Assembly: GCA_963513935.1 (NCBI GenBank) | Contig: OY740765.1 | Location: 114,829,362-114,893,361 of the forward strand | Direction of reading: 5' to 3' | DNA length: 64,000 nucleotides | Source of the DNA: Aphrophora alni | Lineage: Eukaryota; Arthropoda; Insecta; Hemiptera; Aphrophoridae | Shown: one piece after another, positions 53,037-63,639 of the stretch | Layout: each line of letters starts with the position of its first letter | Position numbering within the stretch: the stretch's first letter is position 1 | The notes under the pieces: generated by a model | What the model was told of the DNA's origin: nothing | Seen by the model: only the letters and a program-made list of their open reading frames with translations | Database searches by the model: none | Program-made: the position numbers and the translations under genes

Positions 53037-53670
53037 TATTAATAATCACTTAACTTACTACTTATTCTATACAAGATAATTAAATGAAAATTAATTTTTA
53101 AAGTATGATATGATATAAAAAGTTACAGTTTTCAAACAACTGTTGTATAAAATTCTTAAAAAGACGTTACTTTCAAAAATTAAATATTTTATACAATTCA
53201 ATTACTTGAAATTAATTAATAAGATATTAAAAATATTACTTGCAAATTATTTACAAAATTATTTTGAAAATTATTTTATTCTTTTTGTTCTTAATAACAG
53301 AACAATATAATAAGACAATAAAATCCTTGTTTTACTCACAGTAGTGTCGTGAATAATTTGGTCATTGCAAATACTTAGGCGTGATCCTTTTCTTTTTTCT
53401 TTCTTCGTTTTTCTTTCTTCGTTCTTCTTTCTTCGTTCTTCGTTCTTCGTTCTTCGTTCTTCTTTGCAGATATTCGCTCTGCGGTTGTAGACTCCCAATT
53501 AACGATCGAAACCGACGGATGTTATATTCACTAACTTCCTTGAAAGTCTGTTGTCCCGAGAAAAATTAATATGCACTTAATTCTTCTGAAACGTTCTTGT
53601 TGTTGTTCGTCCACTTCGTTAATTAGTTGATACTAAAAAGAAACTAATATTCATTTAATCTCTTCGAAGT
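53037..53670 (-). other. Leader of the LTR element, with a purine-rich tandem repeat
   Basis: Untranslated region between the primer-binding site and gag. At 53390-53465 it holds a short tandem repeat based on 'ttcgttc' on the + strand (purine-rich 'gaacgaa' in element orientation). The 75-codon - frame at 53271-53498 encodes only a Lys/Glu/Arg-rich product of this repeat. Confidence 0.75.
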
Positions 53671-53687
53671 GTCTTACCGACTGCGCC
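53670..53687 (-). other. Candidate primer-binding site
   Basis: Directly inside the 5' LTR, the - strand reads 'tggcgcagtcggtaagac'. A TGG-starting sequence at this place is the site where a tRNA 3' end primes reverse transcription. From memory, tRNA-Ser type sites of this form are known in some gypsy elements. The tRNA identity needs a direct comparison. Confidence 0.7.
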
Positions 53688-54012
53688 AGTTATAGTTTTT
53701 CTTGTGAAAAACGTGTTTTTAAAAAATGCTTTATTTATTAAAAACAATAACAGATTTTACAATAATAACAAATTACAATAATAATTATTATTGGAGAGAA
53801 CTCGTAACATGATGTTCACTCACTGGTTACCAGACAGACTCTGTTCTTACATTGTTTCTTAACATTAAAAGTTAACTATGGTCTAAGCCTATTCCTAAGA
53901 ACTGCAACTGCAGTTTTGTTGATTAGTAATCGTAATTCCTACAGCTACATATATGACAAAGGTTTTGTCATATATTACTTATGTAATATTTAGTTAATTT
54001 AATTATATAACT
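53688..54012 (-). repeat. LTR (5' LTR in element orientation)
   Basis: 325 bp, same orientation as 47428-47752, with one difference seen. It would contain the element promoter. The TATA duplication follows at 54013-54016. Confidence 0.95.
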
Positions 54013-54350
54013 TATATACTTCCTCTAAGGTTCTCGAGATTGTGTTAATCAAATCTGTTTAGGAATTACTTTAACATCTTTTGACAGTAATCACCACTGT
54101 ACACAGTCCGGTTAATCTGAAAGTTTTGTATCAACTGTTAGGAATAAGTTAAATGTAAAGTAATAATTAGTTAAAGCAGGGATTTAGCAAGAGTGGGGTT
54201 TATAGTTTAAGAACTTAATTAGGCCAGGAGATCTAGTTATGTGAATAAGCAGCACAAAGTGAAAAATTGTGTAATAACCCTGCTGGTCTACTCAATAGGT
54301 GATGTAGAAATGACACAGTTGGGGACTGTGATATAGAAAAGTTTTAAATA

Positions 54351-54419
54351 ACCAGGGAGCACAAAAAAGGTCAATTGGCTGATTACCCAGAAAAAGGTCC
54401 TTGTTATGTGCTCCCTGGT
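54351..54419. repeat. Short perfect inverted repeat
   Basis: 'accagggagcaca' (54351-54363) and its exact complement (54407-54419) enclose a 43-base loop. It could form a hairpin or be the remnant of a small element. Purpose unknown. Confidence 0.7.
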
Positions 54420-55726
54420 GTGGTTGGCTGAGTGTAGGTCTCTCTTATGGAGAGATCATGAGTGGATTTTGGTGCAGCAATGAAAAGGTGGATGCTAAGA
54501 TTTCCGAGATGCTGATTGAAATCCCAAAGGTAGAAGAAGGTAAGGAGACAATTGTTTTTCATCTAATAATTATTATAACTACTATTTTGAGGATGAAGGG
54601 ATACAGTGTTAAATTTTTCTAAATTGGTTTCAACCATGATAAGTTGCTTTAAAGATATTTGGACTATCTCAGTTATGTCATTTGGTATCTTGTTCTGTAT
54701 AAAATTAGAGATAACAGATTTAAACGATTTCAACAATGTGATAACAGCTGGTCGTATTACACTTAATCAGGTGTTAACAATCTCTTAATCAATAATTTGA
54801 CATTGCTGTTTTGAAACTACTATTTCAGACCTGAACAACCCAATAAATCTGTTTTAAGATAGGCCATATAAGAAATTTTTTAATAAAATACACATCCTCA
54901 CATTCACCCTTACCTATCCTGTCAGTCTTATATTCTGTGGAGAAATGATATTTTTATAACAAATTGAAGATTAAAGAATAATTAAAAGCAACCACTAAAA
55001 ATCAAATTAATAATAAATTTCCAATCTTTCATAGGCTGTGGATTCTAAAAGGTTGGGGTTAACAAAAAATACCGAAGAATAAAAAAGTCTTAAATTTATA
55101 TATTCTATCTAACAACACCATAAAAACGTAGTGTTGCCTTTTAAATAATTTTAGTTGGTGATTTTTCAAGTTAGAGATAACATATTTTCAAATATTGTAA
55201 AATGAGAGGGAAGATTCTCCATTTAAAGTTGTTTGTATGTCTTGTAATTTTAGAAAGTGGCCTTGTAATCTTCCTCTTCTCTCGTTCGCTAAACTTATTG
55301 ATTTTAAAAGATTATTTACTCTACTTAACAATTGTACATCCGTACTGTTAGGAATAATTGTTAGGTAAAATTATAAAAACTATCAAATATAATTATTTTT
55401 TCTAAATCCTACTGTGAAATATATCAAAAAGTGTCGCATTAGTTAACTCTAGACAAAATACTTAGTTCATTCAACTGGCAAATTTCATTTGAACCCAAAA
55501 TTAAATAAAAATAATTTTAACCATGAATATCTAGAGACTACTCGGGTTTGCTTTGGTCACAAGACGAGGTACGTACTCTATAGTATATGAAGCTGTGGAC
55601 GGAGGTAGATGGATTGTGTTTTTTTTTCTAATTTTGCAATAATTTTCATTAATGTTGTTGTAGATAATAAAACTTTAAAACATCATAGATTAATTTTTAA
55701 CTATTATTGTTTCTTTAAAATTTCAG

Positions 55727-55869
55727 ATTGTTCCACAAAAATTATCAGAAAAGTGTTTTTGGGTTAAAGTGCAGGAAGAAAAGTTCGCCTCACCAGATAT
55801 TCTGAATGGTTTAGCAGCAAAGTTTTCATCGAAGATGGGTATAAGAAAAGTTGATGATGTTATAGACAA
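55727..55869 (+). CDS. dia: dia exon J: FH2 lasso and linker
   Basis: Preceded by 'aatttcag' and followed by 'gtaagt'. It holds 47 codons and two bases. It reads 'IVPQKLSEKCFWVKVQEEKF', 'ASPDILNGLAAKFSSK' and 'VDDVIDK'. 'I-V-P-x-K-[ML]-S-E-x-x-F-W-V-K-x-x-E-[ED]' is the diaphanous FH2 lasso. The join to the preceding exon gives the 'KRANWNT/IVPQK' continuity expected for Dia. Confidence 0.97.
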
Positions 55870-58144
55870 GTAAGTACAACATGTTGTAGTATATGTATAT
55901 ATTAATGCTTTTGGATGTTATTACCATTTTTACCAAAATCGCTCAACCTTTATATTCTGTATTCGAGTAACATTTTATTCCTAAGTTTTAAATGAAATAG
56001 GATTTAGTTGACGCGGTACCCCTTGGCATAGTTGATTTCATTTAATATTCTTTATATTTTACTTTTTAATACCTTGTACACTAAATATTATGTGTAGTCA
56101 AACATAATAAAACAATCAGTAAAGAGAGGATGAGTACAAGTAGAGGTTACTACGGAGGTGACTGGCGGGGGTACGGGGGTAAACAGGTGGGGAAGCAGAG
56201 TGGTTACTACTATAAATTGAGACCTCAGTTCAACAGAAGCAAGTGTACAGCTTATCTTCTCCATGAATTTATCTTTTCTCCTTACTCTTGCTTTCCTGGT
56301 CAATCTCTTCTCTTCATTAATTAAACATCCTCTGTCCTTCATTTCCTAACACAGTTTGTTGTCTGAGGGCTGATTCCCTCGGGACAAGCATTTCATCTGT
56401 ACTGCATGGTCTGGTTTCTGATCTCAACAGCACAGATACCTTACTCCTCTGGCAAAAACTTTCGTTTACTCCGCTCATTGTCTTCCTAAACATCCATTAT
56501 CCATACCATCTACCTCAGCAGAAGAATTGGACATGCTTTGTTGAGCACCTCCTGATCAAGACACATCTTCAAAATATATGACCCGACACAGGATAATTTT
56601 ATGACACTTTGGCAGTTTAATATAAATATAAACCTTTACCTGACCTAAGTTATCTTGTTCTATATCCTCTTTCAAATGTGTTTCTCAACAATAGATGTTA
56701 ACAAACTCATGCTTTGTTGTAATTTTTAATAATTTTTGTACAGTACTTAAAAGTACTACCCATTACATTTTTGTGTGAATATGATCTGTAGACATCATAA
56801 ATTCTAAAATAGTTACACGAAGAAATACGATAATGTAGTATGCTTGTGATTCAGCAATGTTAGTGTTTGGTAATGTCAACCAATTCAATTTCCAACCAAT
56901 GCGTCAATTCAAATTAAGCGCTCTCGGAGGTACAACTCTTGTTACCTGCTTTAAAAATGGAATATTCAGTTACAACGGGACTTTTCCATATTATGGTCAA
57001 AGTTTCTGTGGAACACTGTACTAGCCTTCGAATTGCTATCAGCCCCCTCATCACTAATTATTCCACCAACAAACGACTGGCAACTTCGATGGACACTACA
57101 TTTGATTGGCAAGCATCATATTACCGCAAATCAACTCCCACCCCTGGCTAAGGGATGCTTTCATTTTTACCTAGGCGAATCAGTCTTAGCTTGGCAACTA
57201 AAACAGCGACTCCGTGTGCATACTTCATCGCTTTGTTAGTTTTTTCATTGGAAGAGAACACTTCTCGATTATTTCATTTTTATGATTAATCACGCTTCAC
57301 GACTTATGCTTGTCGTTCGCAGTGCACCCATGCACTATTCCTTTGTCTTTGTCGCTCGCTGTGCAACAACACACAATACTTAACTTTCATTCACTTTCCC
57401 GCTTCATGTCACTCTTTGTCTCGTTATGAACAAACGTACACTCAAAGCAAAATACATATATTTGTGAATGATCAAACCTAAAAGTGTTTTTAGTTTTATT
57501 CTTTCTTGTGCTCAATTATGTACTATTTTATGAATGTCACATTGTGGTGAAATATATATGTGTTGTGTAACGGACTTTCGCTCTCCAAGGACGCATGAGG
57601 CAGCTAGACCTTCAGACTCTGCACCAAAGGTATGGCACATTTATGTTAACCATCATATATATGTCACATATTTATATATGTTAATTTTCTTTGTTCTTAA
57701 TCTTACAAATGAATTCAAAGTTTGATTAATTTACTTTAAAATTAATTGGTCTTCTGGATTTAATAAATATCTGTCTATCAAACCAATCTCATTGAGTACA
57801 TAACAGTTAGATAACCAAATATTCGGGATTATCAGATATAATTTTAGTATACAATCTTGTCTCAAGTTATTTCTTTTGCAAAACGTAGCACTGATTAAAA
57901 ACCGTGATTGACAGAAAAAAAGAGGCAGTGCCTTATAATAACTGTATTTCAAAGTTACAACAGACTGGAATCGGACTTGCTGAACTGGACTTGACAAAAT
58001 GCTGGATTATCAAACTTTTACTTTACTTTAGAAACTCTCAGGAATACCAGTCTTTGTCAGAAAGTATAAGAAGATGCTTATGAGTGTTTACTATTAAGAA
58101 CAATTTCTTGGTGTGAATTTACTAATTTGTATACTTTCTTTCAG
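55870..58144. other. dia intron of 2.3 kb
   Basis: Starts 'gtaagtac' and ends 'ctttcag'. A patch at 56920-57420 is richer in G+C and has 'cgctcgctgtgca'-like repeats. Its small frames (56939-57151, 57033-57239) have no recognised similarity. Overlapping frames at 56088-56342 on both strands exclude one another. I recognise no feature. Confidence 0.45.
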
Positions 58145-58250
58145 AGGCGGGACATTAAAAAAAGTAAAAGCTCTTAAAGTGTTAGAGGGCAAAGCAGCAC
58201 AAAATTTATCCATCCTTCTTGGAGGAAGTTTAAAACATCTTAGTTACCAG
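58145..58250 (+). CDS. dia: dia exon K: FH2 domain
   Basis: Preceded by 'tttcag' and followed by 'gtaggt'. One base completes Lys, then 35 codons follow. It reads 'GGTLKKVKALKVLEGKAAQN' and 'LSILLGGSLKHLSYQ'. The 'L-[KR]-V-L-[DE]-x-K-x-A-Q-N-[LI]-[AS]-I-x-L-G-[GS]' block contributes conserved FH2 actin-binding helices. The join to the next exon ('SYQ/DVKK') is consistent with Dia. Confidence 0.96.
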
Positions 58251-59578
58251 GTAGGTACAACATAACATTTGACTGTTTTAGTTAGTTTACTAAAATTCAA
58301 CTTTTAACATCAGTCAAATAAACTTGGACCAAAATGTAAATTTCTTTTGAAGTTCAGTGTAGATCAAATATCATTATATATTATAATATAAGTTCTGAAA
58401 TATTTTGTAAACACTGTTCCCTTTCTCAATCAATAGAGAGTATAAAAAAAAGACTAAATTGTAATTTGGTTCCAGAGGATGGCTCTGTGTTGAGTGTTAA
58501 ACCACAGATGAATGTTTTAGTATTATTTTTGTTATTGTTATTATTCCATTTTAAAAATTGCATTAATTTTAAGTAAGCCTGTTTGGAAAGGAAAAAAGGT
58601 CAAAGGATGATTTATCTATGATTAAAGTTAGGTTCTTAGTTCTGAGGGGTTATATTATAACTTATTTTGTTTAAATAACGTACCTTTTTTAGTTTTGTCT
58701 AGAGTAGTTCTGTATTCTATTTGGTAACTACAGCTGTTTCACCTTCACACAGACATCATGAGGTGTAGTACAAGATACAAAACATGTTAACTTAACACAT
58801 ATATTAACATGTACGCATTTAAAATAGGCTACTAATTCAGTATTTGTTGATTTATAATAAATAGTTGCTCCAGGTTGTGACCACTGGTCTGGACTCCTTG
58901 AAGGCCAGCATATAGGTCCTTGCTGGCCTATTCATCGATGTCTAAACTTTTCATTCAAAGTGTCTGTGACAAATGCACCAAAGTTGCGGGGGTGCGCCAT
59001 CTTGTTGGAAATGATGTTGTTGAATGTTTTCGAGTTCATCCAGTTGAAGAAAACAATAATTGATTAACATATCGTAGATACAATAATTAGAAACAAATGA
59101 AAAACTGCATTTTTGTCTTTATTGTTTTACTAAAATGTTATTATATCACTTAAAAATTGGTTGTACCGTTAGCATACATAAAATTAAAATAACTAAATAA
59201 ATTTATTGGAACATAATCACTATATTAGTAATTTTCTGTCAGAAATCATAGTTTGAGGTGTGACAATTTTTTTTTTAGGCTAATGAAAATAATGGTATAC
59301 TTAATATACAGGGATTGTATACACAGTCTTTGATAGTTCACTAATCTAAACTGCAGTGAGCTATACTGTGTTTCATCAACTGAGCCACGCTGCTTCCCAT
59401 TTTGTTTATTTTTATTTAGGTCAATGAGTTGTTGTGGAACAATTGGGCAGTCAATGCATATTACATAGTGTGATATTTTTATTAATTTAATCTTCTATAA
59501 AATGTATAATTCTGAAGTATAAGGTTATTTTTTCAACAAAAATTAAATTTGATGGGTTTGTTTTTCCTTTTGTTATAG
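58251..59578. other. dia intron of 1.3 kb
   Basis: Starts 'gtaggtac' and ends 'tgttatag'. It contains a Tc1-like fragment (58886-59075). The rest is AT-rich and unremarkable. Confidence 0.6.
58886..59075 (-). pseudogene. Tc1/mariner-like transposase fragment, solo
   Basis: This 190 bp stretch matches 60169-60356 closely ('ctggactccttgaaggccag', 'gcgccatcttgttggaaatg', 'tgttttcgagttcatccag'). It covers the catalytic region only, with no ends. The two copies are in the same orientation in adjacent introns of dia. Confidence 0.85.
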
Positions 59579-59740
59579 GATGTTAAAAAATGTATTCTGA
59601 AGTGTGATACTACCATTTTAACCGATAATGTTTTGGAACAACTTATTACTTATTTGCCTCCTCCTGACCAGTTGAAACGTCTGTCAGAACTCAACGCTGA
59701 TCCTGAAGAATTGACTGAAGCTGAGCAGTTTGCTGTTACA
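59579..59740 (+). CDS. dia: dia exon L: FH2 domain, last exon in view
   Basis: Preceded by 'tgttatag' and followed by 'gtaagt'; 54 codons in phase 0. It reads 'DVKKCILKCDTTILTDNVLE', 'QLITYLPPPDQLKRLSELNA' and 'LTEAEQFAVT'. 'L-x-x-L-[IL]-x-Y-[LI]-P-[PT]-P-[ED]-x-[LM]-K-[RK]-L' and the acidic 'x-x-E-Q-F' block are typical of Dia FH2. The FH2 core, the G-N-[YF]-[ML]-N region and the DAD are expected downstream, beyond the window. Confidence 0.97.
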
Positions 59741-59848
59741 GTAAGTTTTTAATTTCTTCTCCTGATTAAATTGGTCTTATTGAAAGATTCACCGATTTGA
59801 TCCATCTCCATAACCTCTAGCTATTTTTAACCAGTAGCAATTACACAG

Positions 59849-60776
59849 GGTCATCATAAAAAAATGGAGGGGTTTTGAACATGATTTAAATGACAACAGA
59901 ATTACTTACAGCTGATGTTGTTTATTTATATAAATCGTTGTCTGAAACAGTTTTTTTACGTAACTAATAAATTTCAATATGTGAGCCAATAGTCGCTCGG
60001 CAAATGTCCAATTGATAATCAAGTTCTGGCCAAACGTTAGTTAACATGTCTTTGTTAACCGTTGTCATTGTTTCATTAATCCTGTTCCTTAATCAATTTA
60101 GGTCACGAATTTTTCTCGAAAACAATGTTTTTGATGTACTCCCACAAGAAGAGATCGCAAGGTGTCAGGTCTGGACTCCTTGAAGGCCAGCGTATAGGTC
60201 CTTGCTGGCCTATCCATCCATGTTCAAACTTTTTATTCAAAATGTCTGTGACAAATACACTAAAGTTGCTGTGGTGCGCCATCTTGTTGGAAATGAAGTT
60301 GTTGAATGTTTTCGAGTTCATCCAGCTAAAGAAAACAATAATTGATTAACATATCGAGATACACAATTCCATTAATTGTCTTTTCAGCACAGAAGAAAGG
60401 CCCTATCATCAGGACCCTAAAGCAATCCAGTTTCTATGAATTGTTTAATCCAATGTTATTTTCATGTGGTGGATCTTTTCTGTATTCACGTCAAAATCCA
60501 CGTTGCACTGAAATTACAAACTTGAATTTACCCAGCAACAAACCACATTTTGCTTTTTCTTTATTAGAGAGCATAATAACACACTCCACACAGAACACTC
60601 CAGAAAATACAAAACACACTACCACAACAATGCAAGAACTAATTTAAGGTTACAACAGCTGTTAAACAAACTTTTGCGTTATAGGCTATCAGCGATACGA
60701 ATACAACACCACAAAATTTCTCTACTGTCTTCGTATGAATTAATGAAACCCCACCATTCTTTTATCATAACCCTAT
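59849..60776 (-). mobile_element. Tc1/mariner-like transposon, internally deleted, with terminal inverted repeats
   Basis: The left end 'cagggtcatcataaaaaaat' runs on into 'ggaggggttttgaa'. The reverse complement of the right end reads 'tagggttatgataaaagaat' running on into 'ggtggggtttcatt'. Both sit at the correct distance around a - strand transposase remnant. At about 930 bp it lacks part of the coding region. Confidence 0.78.
59950..60600 (-). pseudogene. Tc1/mariner-like (DDE) transposase remnant
   Basis: The - strand, in pieces, reads 'VQRGFRREYRKDPPHENN' (N-terminal DNA-binding region, near 60500) and then 'TINGIVYLDML' near 60370. 'HFQQDGAPPQ' with a catalytic Asp follows near 60290. 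'GWIGQQGPIRWPSRSPDLTP' with 'CDLFLWEYIKN' carries the third catalytic Asp (60225-60130). Last come 'NRINETMTTVNKDMLTNVWP' and 'YQLDICRATIGSHIE' near the end. The region between the DNA-binding part and the first catalytic Asp is deleted. Frameshifts and stops are present. Confidence 0.8.
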
Positions 60777-61071
60777 ACTCATTGAAATAAAGCAACAATG
60801 AAATCTTATGTTCTTACCTGATGAGATCATAACTTGCCTTGAAAAGGAACTAAACATTTAGAATTGGACACATCTGAAATGATTATCAATACCGCCAATG
60901 TAAGCAGGAGTTAACCTTAATCTTACTAATAGTAATATTTAGCAAATATTGTCCAATAATAATTTTGTATTTCTAATTCTAGTTTCTCTTATTTTAAAAA
61001 TGATTCTTAATCTTTGAAAAACTATTCAATATAACAAGTCCCAACTTTACATTATAGATACAGCTTTTTAA
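60777..61071. other. Short AT-rich gap
   Basis: Nothing recognised between the Tc1-like element and the TTTAA-flanked element. Confidence 0.4.
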
Positions 61072-61906
61072 CCTTTAAAACGCTAAGCTAAAACATGAGT
61101 TGCTGCTCATTTAGTAAGAAAACCAAAAAAATATTTTTTGACAATGTTCTATTAGTTTTGTATTGTTAGACCAATGGAGAAACAAACAAAATATACAATT
61201 CATATTTTAAAAGAAATTATGTATTTTTTTAACAATGATCAAAAAATTGAAGCAAAGTTAGATGCCCAGTTGAAGTTGTTGCTTGTGGTGTAATTTCATC
61301 ACCACTCTCATTTTCAATCTTGGTAGTACTTATATTATCCAAGATAATGTCTTCAGCTTCCTCTTCTAAATTAACAAAATCAACGGCACTTAAAAATTAA
61401 ACGTTCATTATTTCACTGACAAATTGATCAAACTAGGAATTTGCCTACAGACAAAAAATAATTCACTATAATATAATATACGAATACACAACTATATAAC
61501 ATTAAATAAAAAAACAAAACTACTAGCTAAAATATATAATGAATAAATAGAGCACTTTCACTTCACGAAACAGAGTAATATAAAATGAACAGACGAAACA
61601 AACAATGATCAGATCACTGAAACACTCGATGCATCTATAACCATAAGCCGCAGGCAGTGGTCCCATTATACCGGTTTGAAGTGACATTGCTATACACAAT
61701 GGTAGATTAAGCGCCACTGACACGTTCCAAAGCTTTGTCTCCATTAAACACGCTATAAGAACCTCCCCACGCACTCTTGCTGATGTTTTGTGATCTACGA
61801 CTGTTATTTTACTACGCATAACTTTACTATAATGCATTTTAAAACGTAAGCCGTGGTTGAAAACTCAGATGTGCCGCACCGAGAGGCACTAGCCGCATTT
61901 TAAGGG
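61072..61906. mobile_element. TTTAA-flanked element, copy 2
   Basis: TTTAA lies at both edges (61067-61071, 61907-61911). The ends are 'cctttaaaacgctaagctaa' on the left and, in reverse complement, 'cccttaaaatgcggctagtg' on the right. The left end is closely similar to that of 44693-46260. On the - strand near 61270-61400 a frame reads 'LEEEAEDIILDNISTTKIEN', an acidic tail that may be a transposase remnant. The 104-codon - frame at 61523-61837 has no recognised similarity. Probably a non-autonomous piggyBac-type element. Confidence 0.65.
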
Positions 61907-62429
61907 TTTAAGTATAATTGTATTTGTAATAGAAATGTTAAATGTTATTAACATCGTTTGCATTTATAAAAATAAGAAACATTTTAAAATAAATTAATTA
62001 AAGTTGGTACTCCCATTATGTAGTTAAAAGTTTATATAAAAAAAATTGTTTTGGTAGAATAATAACAGGTACCCTTAAATGACCTTAAATTTATTGTCGA
62101 ACATGTGGTATTCGACAGGACAATTTGACAAAAAAATGTGAGACATGTTTTAATTTAAAAAAAGTCAAATATTATTTGAATTGCAATGATTCTGTTAGCA
62201 TTTAAAAGCTAGCCTTTACTTCTAAACTTTAATTTCTGTTTGAAAACATGCATTGTGTTATCACTGATAATACTCCAGCAATCGCCAGTAATGCAGCCGG
62301 CAACAAAATATGTAATTTTAAATATTTTTTCAAGTCAATATCGATTTATCATATCTGAGTTGGCACCACTGAAAAGATTAGTTTTTGTTCTTTCAGTATG
62401 TGGCTTTTATATCTTCATCATATATACAG

Positions 62430-62712
62430 TTACATGGCTGTGAACAGTCTACCCCTATGAAATTTACAATGCAGTTGACTGTGAATAGTATGTGATATAG
62501 AAACCTTTATGGAGTTTACAATACAGTTGGGTGTGAACAGTCAGGTATATAGTCACTTAAGAGTTTACAATGCTGTTGGTTGTGTACAGTCAGTTATACA
62601 GTTCCTTGTGGAGTTTACACACAGATGGCTGTGAACTGTCCATTAAATAGATCCTTACGTAGTTTACAGTGCAGTTGGCTGTGTACAGTCAGTTATACAG
62701 TTCCTTATGGAG
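62430..62712. repeat. Tandem array, unit about 50 bp, five to six copies
   Basis: Units contain 'gagtttacaatgcagttggc' followed by 'tgtgaacagtcagttataca' and begin near 62463, 62515, 62564, 62614 and 62663. Unit lengths are 49-52 bp, with moderate divergence. A 60-codon + frame through it is a product of the repeat. Confidence 0.85.
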
Positions 62713-63630
62713 TGTTCAAGTATTTTTGTGACTGTTTGGTTTTGGTGTATAGAATATTTTGATTTATCTTAACGTATTAAGTTCAAAATATTTCACTATA
62801 AAAATCATCACGTCTCACAGATACATGTACCATTAAAAAATGGTGTAATTTTAGGTCTACTGTTTTGATAATTTGTACTAAATTTATGAAAATTGGGTTT
62901 TCTAATACAAAAATACAAAAAATATTTATACTTTATTATACATTTCACTTCATAACTAAATTTTGTATAACTTGGAAAAAAACATTTATTTTATTGTGTG
63001 TATATATTATATATATATTTATAACTTTTAGTACTTTGAAAATTTTGGTTTTTGACATTCTGACTTCAAAATATTTGACTCTAGCAATTTTTAAATTTCA
63101 CGGATAATTCTATGCATCTGTGTCTAAAAAAGAGAAATAAAAAGTTAAATATACAAATTTTGGTTTTAGATAAAGTATCTATTTATGGTGGATCTTTAAA
63201 CATATTCTTACAAAAAAATTGTATAGTTAATGTTTTAATAGTTTGGCTATAACAATAAATAAAACCAACAATTCAAGGTAATTTTCAGCAAAATCTATAA
63301 GTTTCCAGATATAAGAGTAAATGTTTTAGAGAGAGGGGAAAACTGTGACTAAAGAATAGTTTAGATAATCAATTATAACATTATTTCTTTTTTTTTTCCT
63401 TTAGAGTCACAAGGCTATAAGTAGCTTTGCTTCACATTGTCCCAAAATAAAACTATTGTAAAATATGTATAACCAGGCAAGAATTCCTACCAGAATCCAT
63501 CTTAGACTCTTTACCAAAACCTTGGATTGTCACCCCTAAAGATTTTAGATCATGTAAAATCCTATTCAAGTACACTAAATACTTGTTGTAGAACACACAC
63601 TTCACACTCGCACAGGAAATGTTCTGTAGG
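62713..63630. other. AT-rich non-coding stretch
   Basis: No coding or repeat signal is recognised. An acceptor-like 'ttttttcctttag' near 63393-63405 is followed by an in-frame stop within a few codons in the frame needed, so it is not taken as a dia exon. Confidence 0.4.
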
Positions 63631-63639
63631 CATTTTGAA

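Larger units (their letters stand above)
47428..54012 (-). mobile_element. gypsy-type LTR retroelement with env remnant (errantivirus-like), 6.6 kb
   Basis: Two 325 bp LTRs in direct orientation bracket gag, pol and env-like reading frames on the - strand. Target duplications TATA lie at 47424-47427 and 54013-54016. The LTRs start AGTTATA and end TATAACT in element orientation. A candidate primer-binding site and a purine tract are in the correct places. The coding part carries two in-frame stops, at least two frame changes and a large deletion that removes most of integrase and the outer part of env. It lies antisense to dia within an intron. It is an insect endogenous retrovirus copy that looks recent but defective. 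Confidence 0.95.
47333..55726. other. dia intron of 8.4 kb holding a gypsy-type element
   Basis: Starts 'gttagtat' and ends 'aatttcag'. The LTR element at 47428-54012 makes up most of it and begins only about 95 bp after the FH1 exon. From 54020 to 55700 there is a short perfect inverted repeat (54351-54419), a 73-codon + frame (54401-54622) without recognised similarity, and AT-rich sequence. Confidence 0.7.

Noticed and set aside
53271..53569. Lys/Glu/Arg-rich and Phe/Leu/Ser-rich frames on opposite strands
   Set aside because: They are products of the short tandem repeat in the LTR-element leader.
63393..63440. Acceptor-like 'ttttttcctttag' as a possible next FH2 exon
   Set aside because: The sequence after it hits stops in the needed frame and does not resemble FH2.
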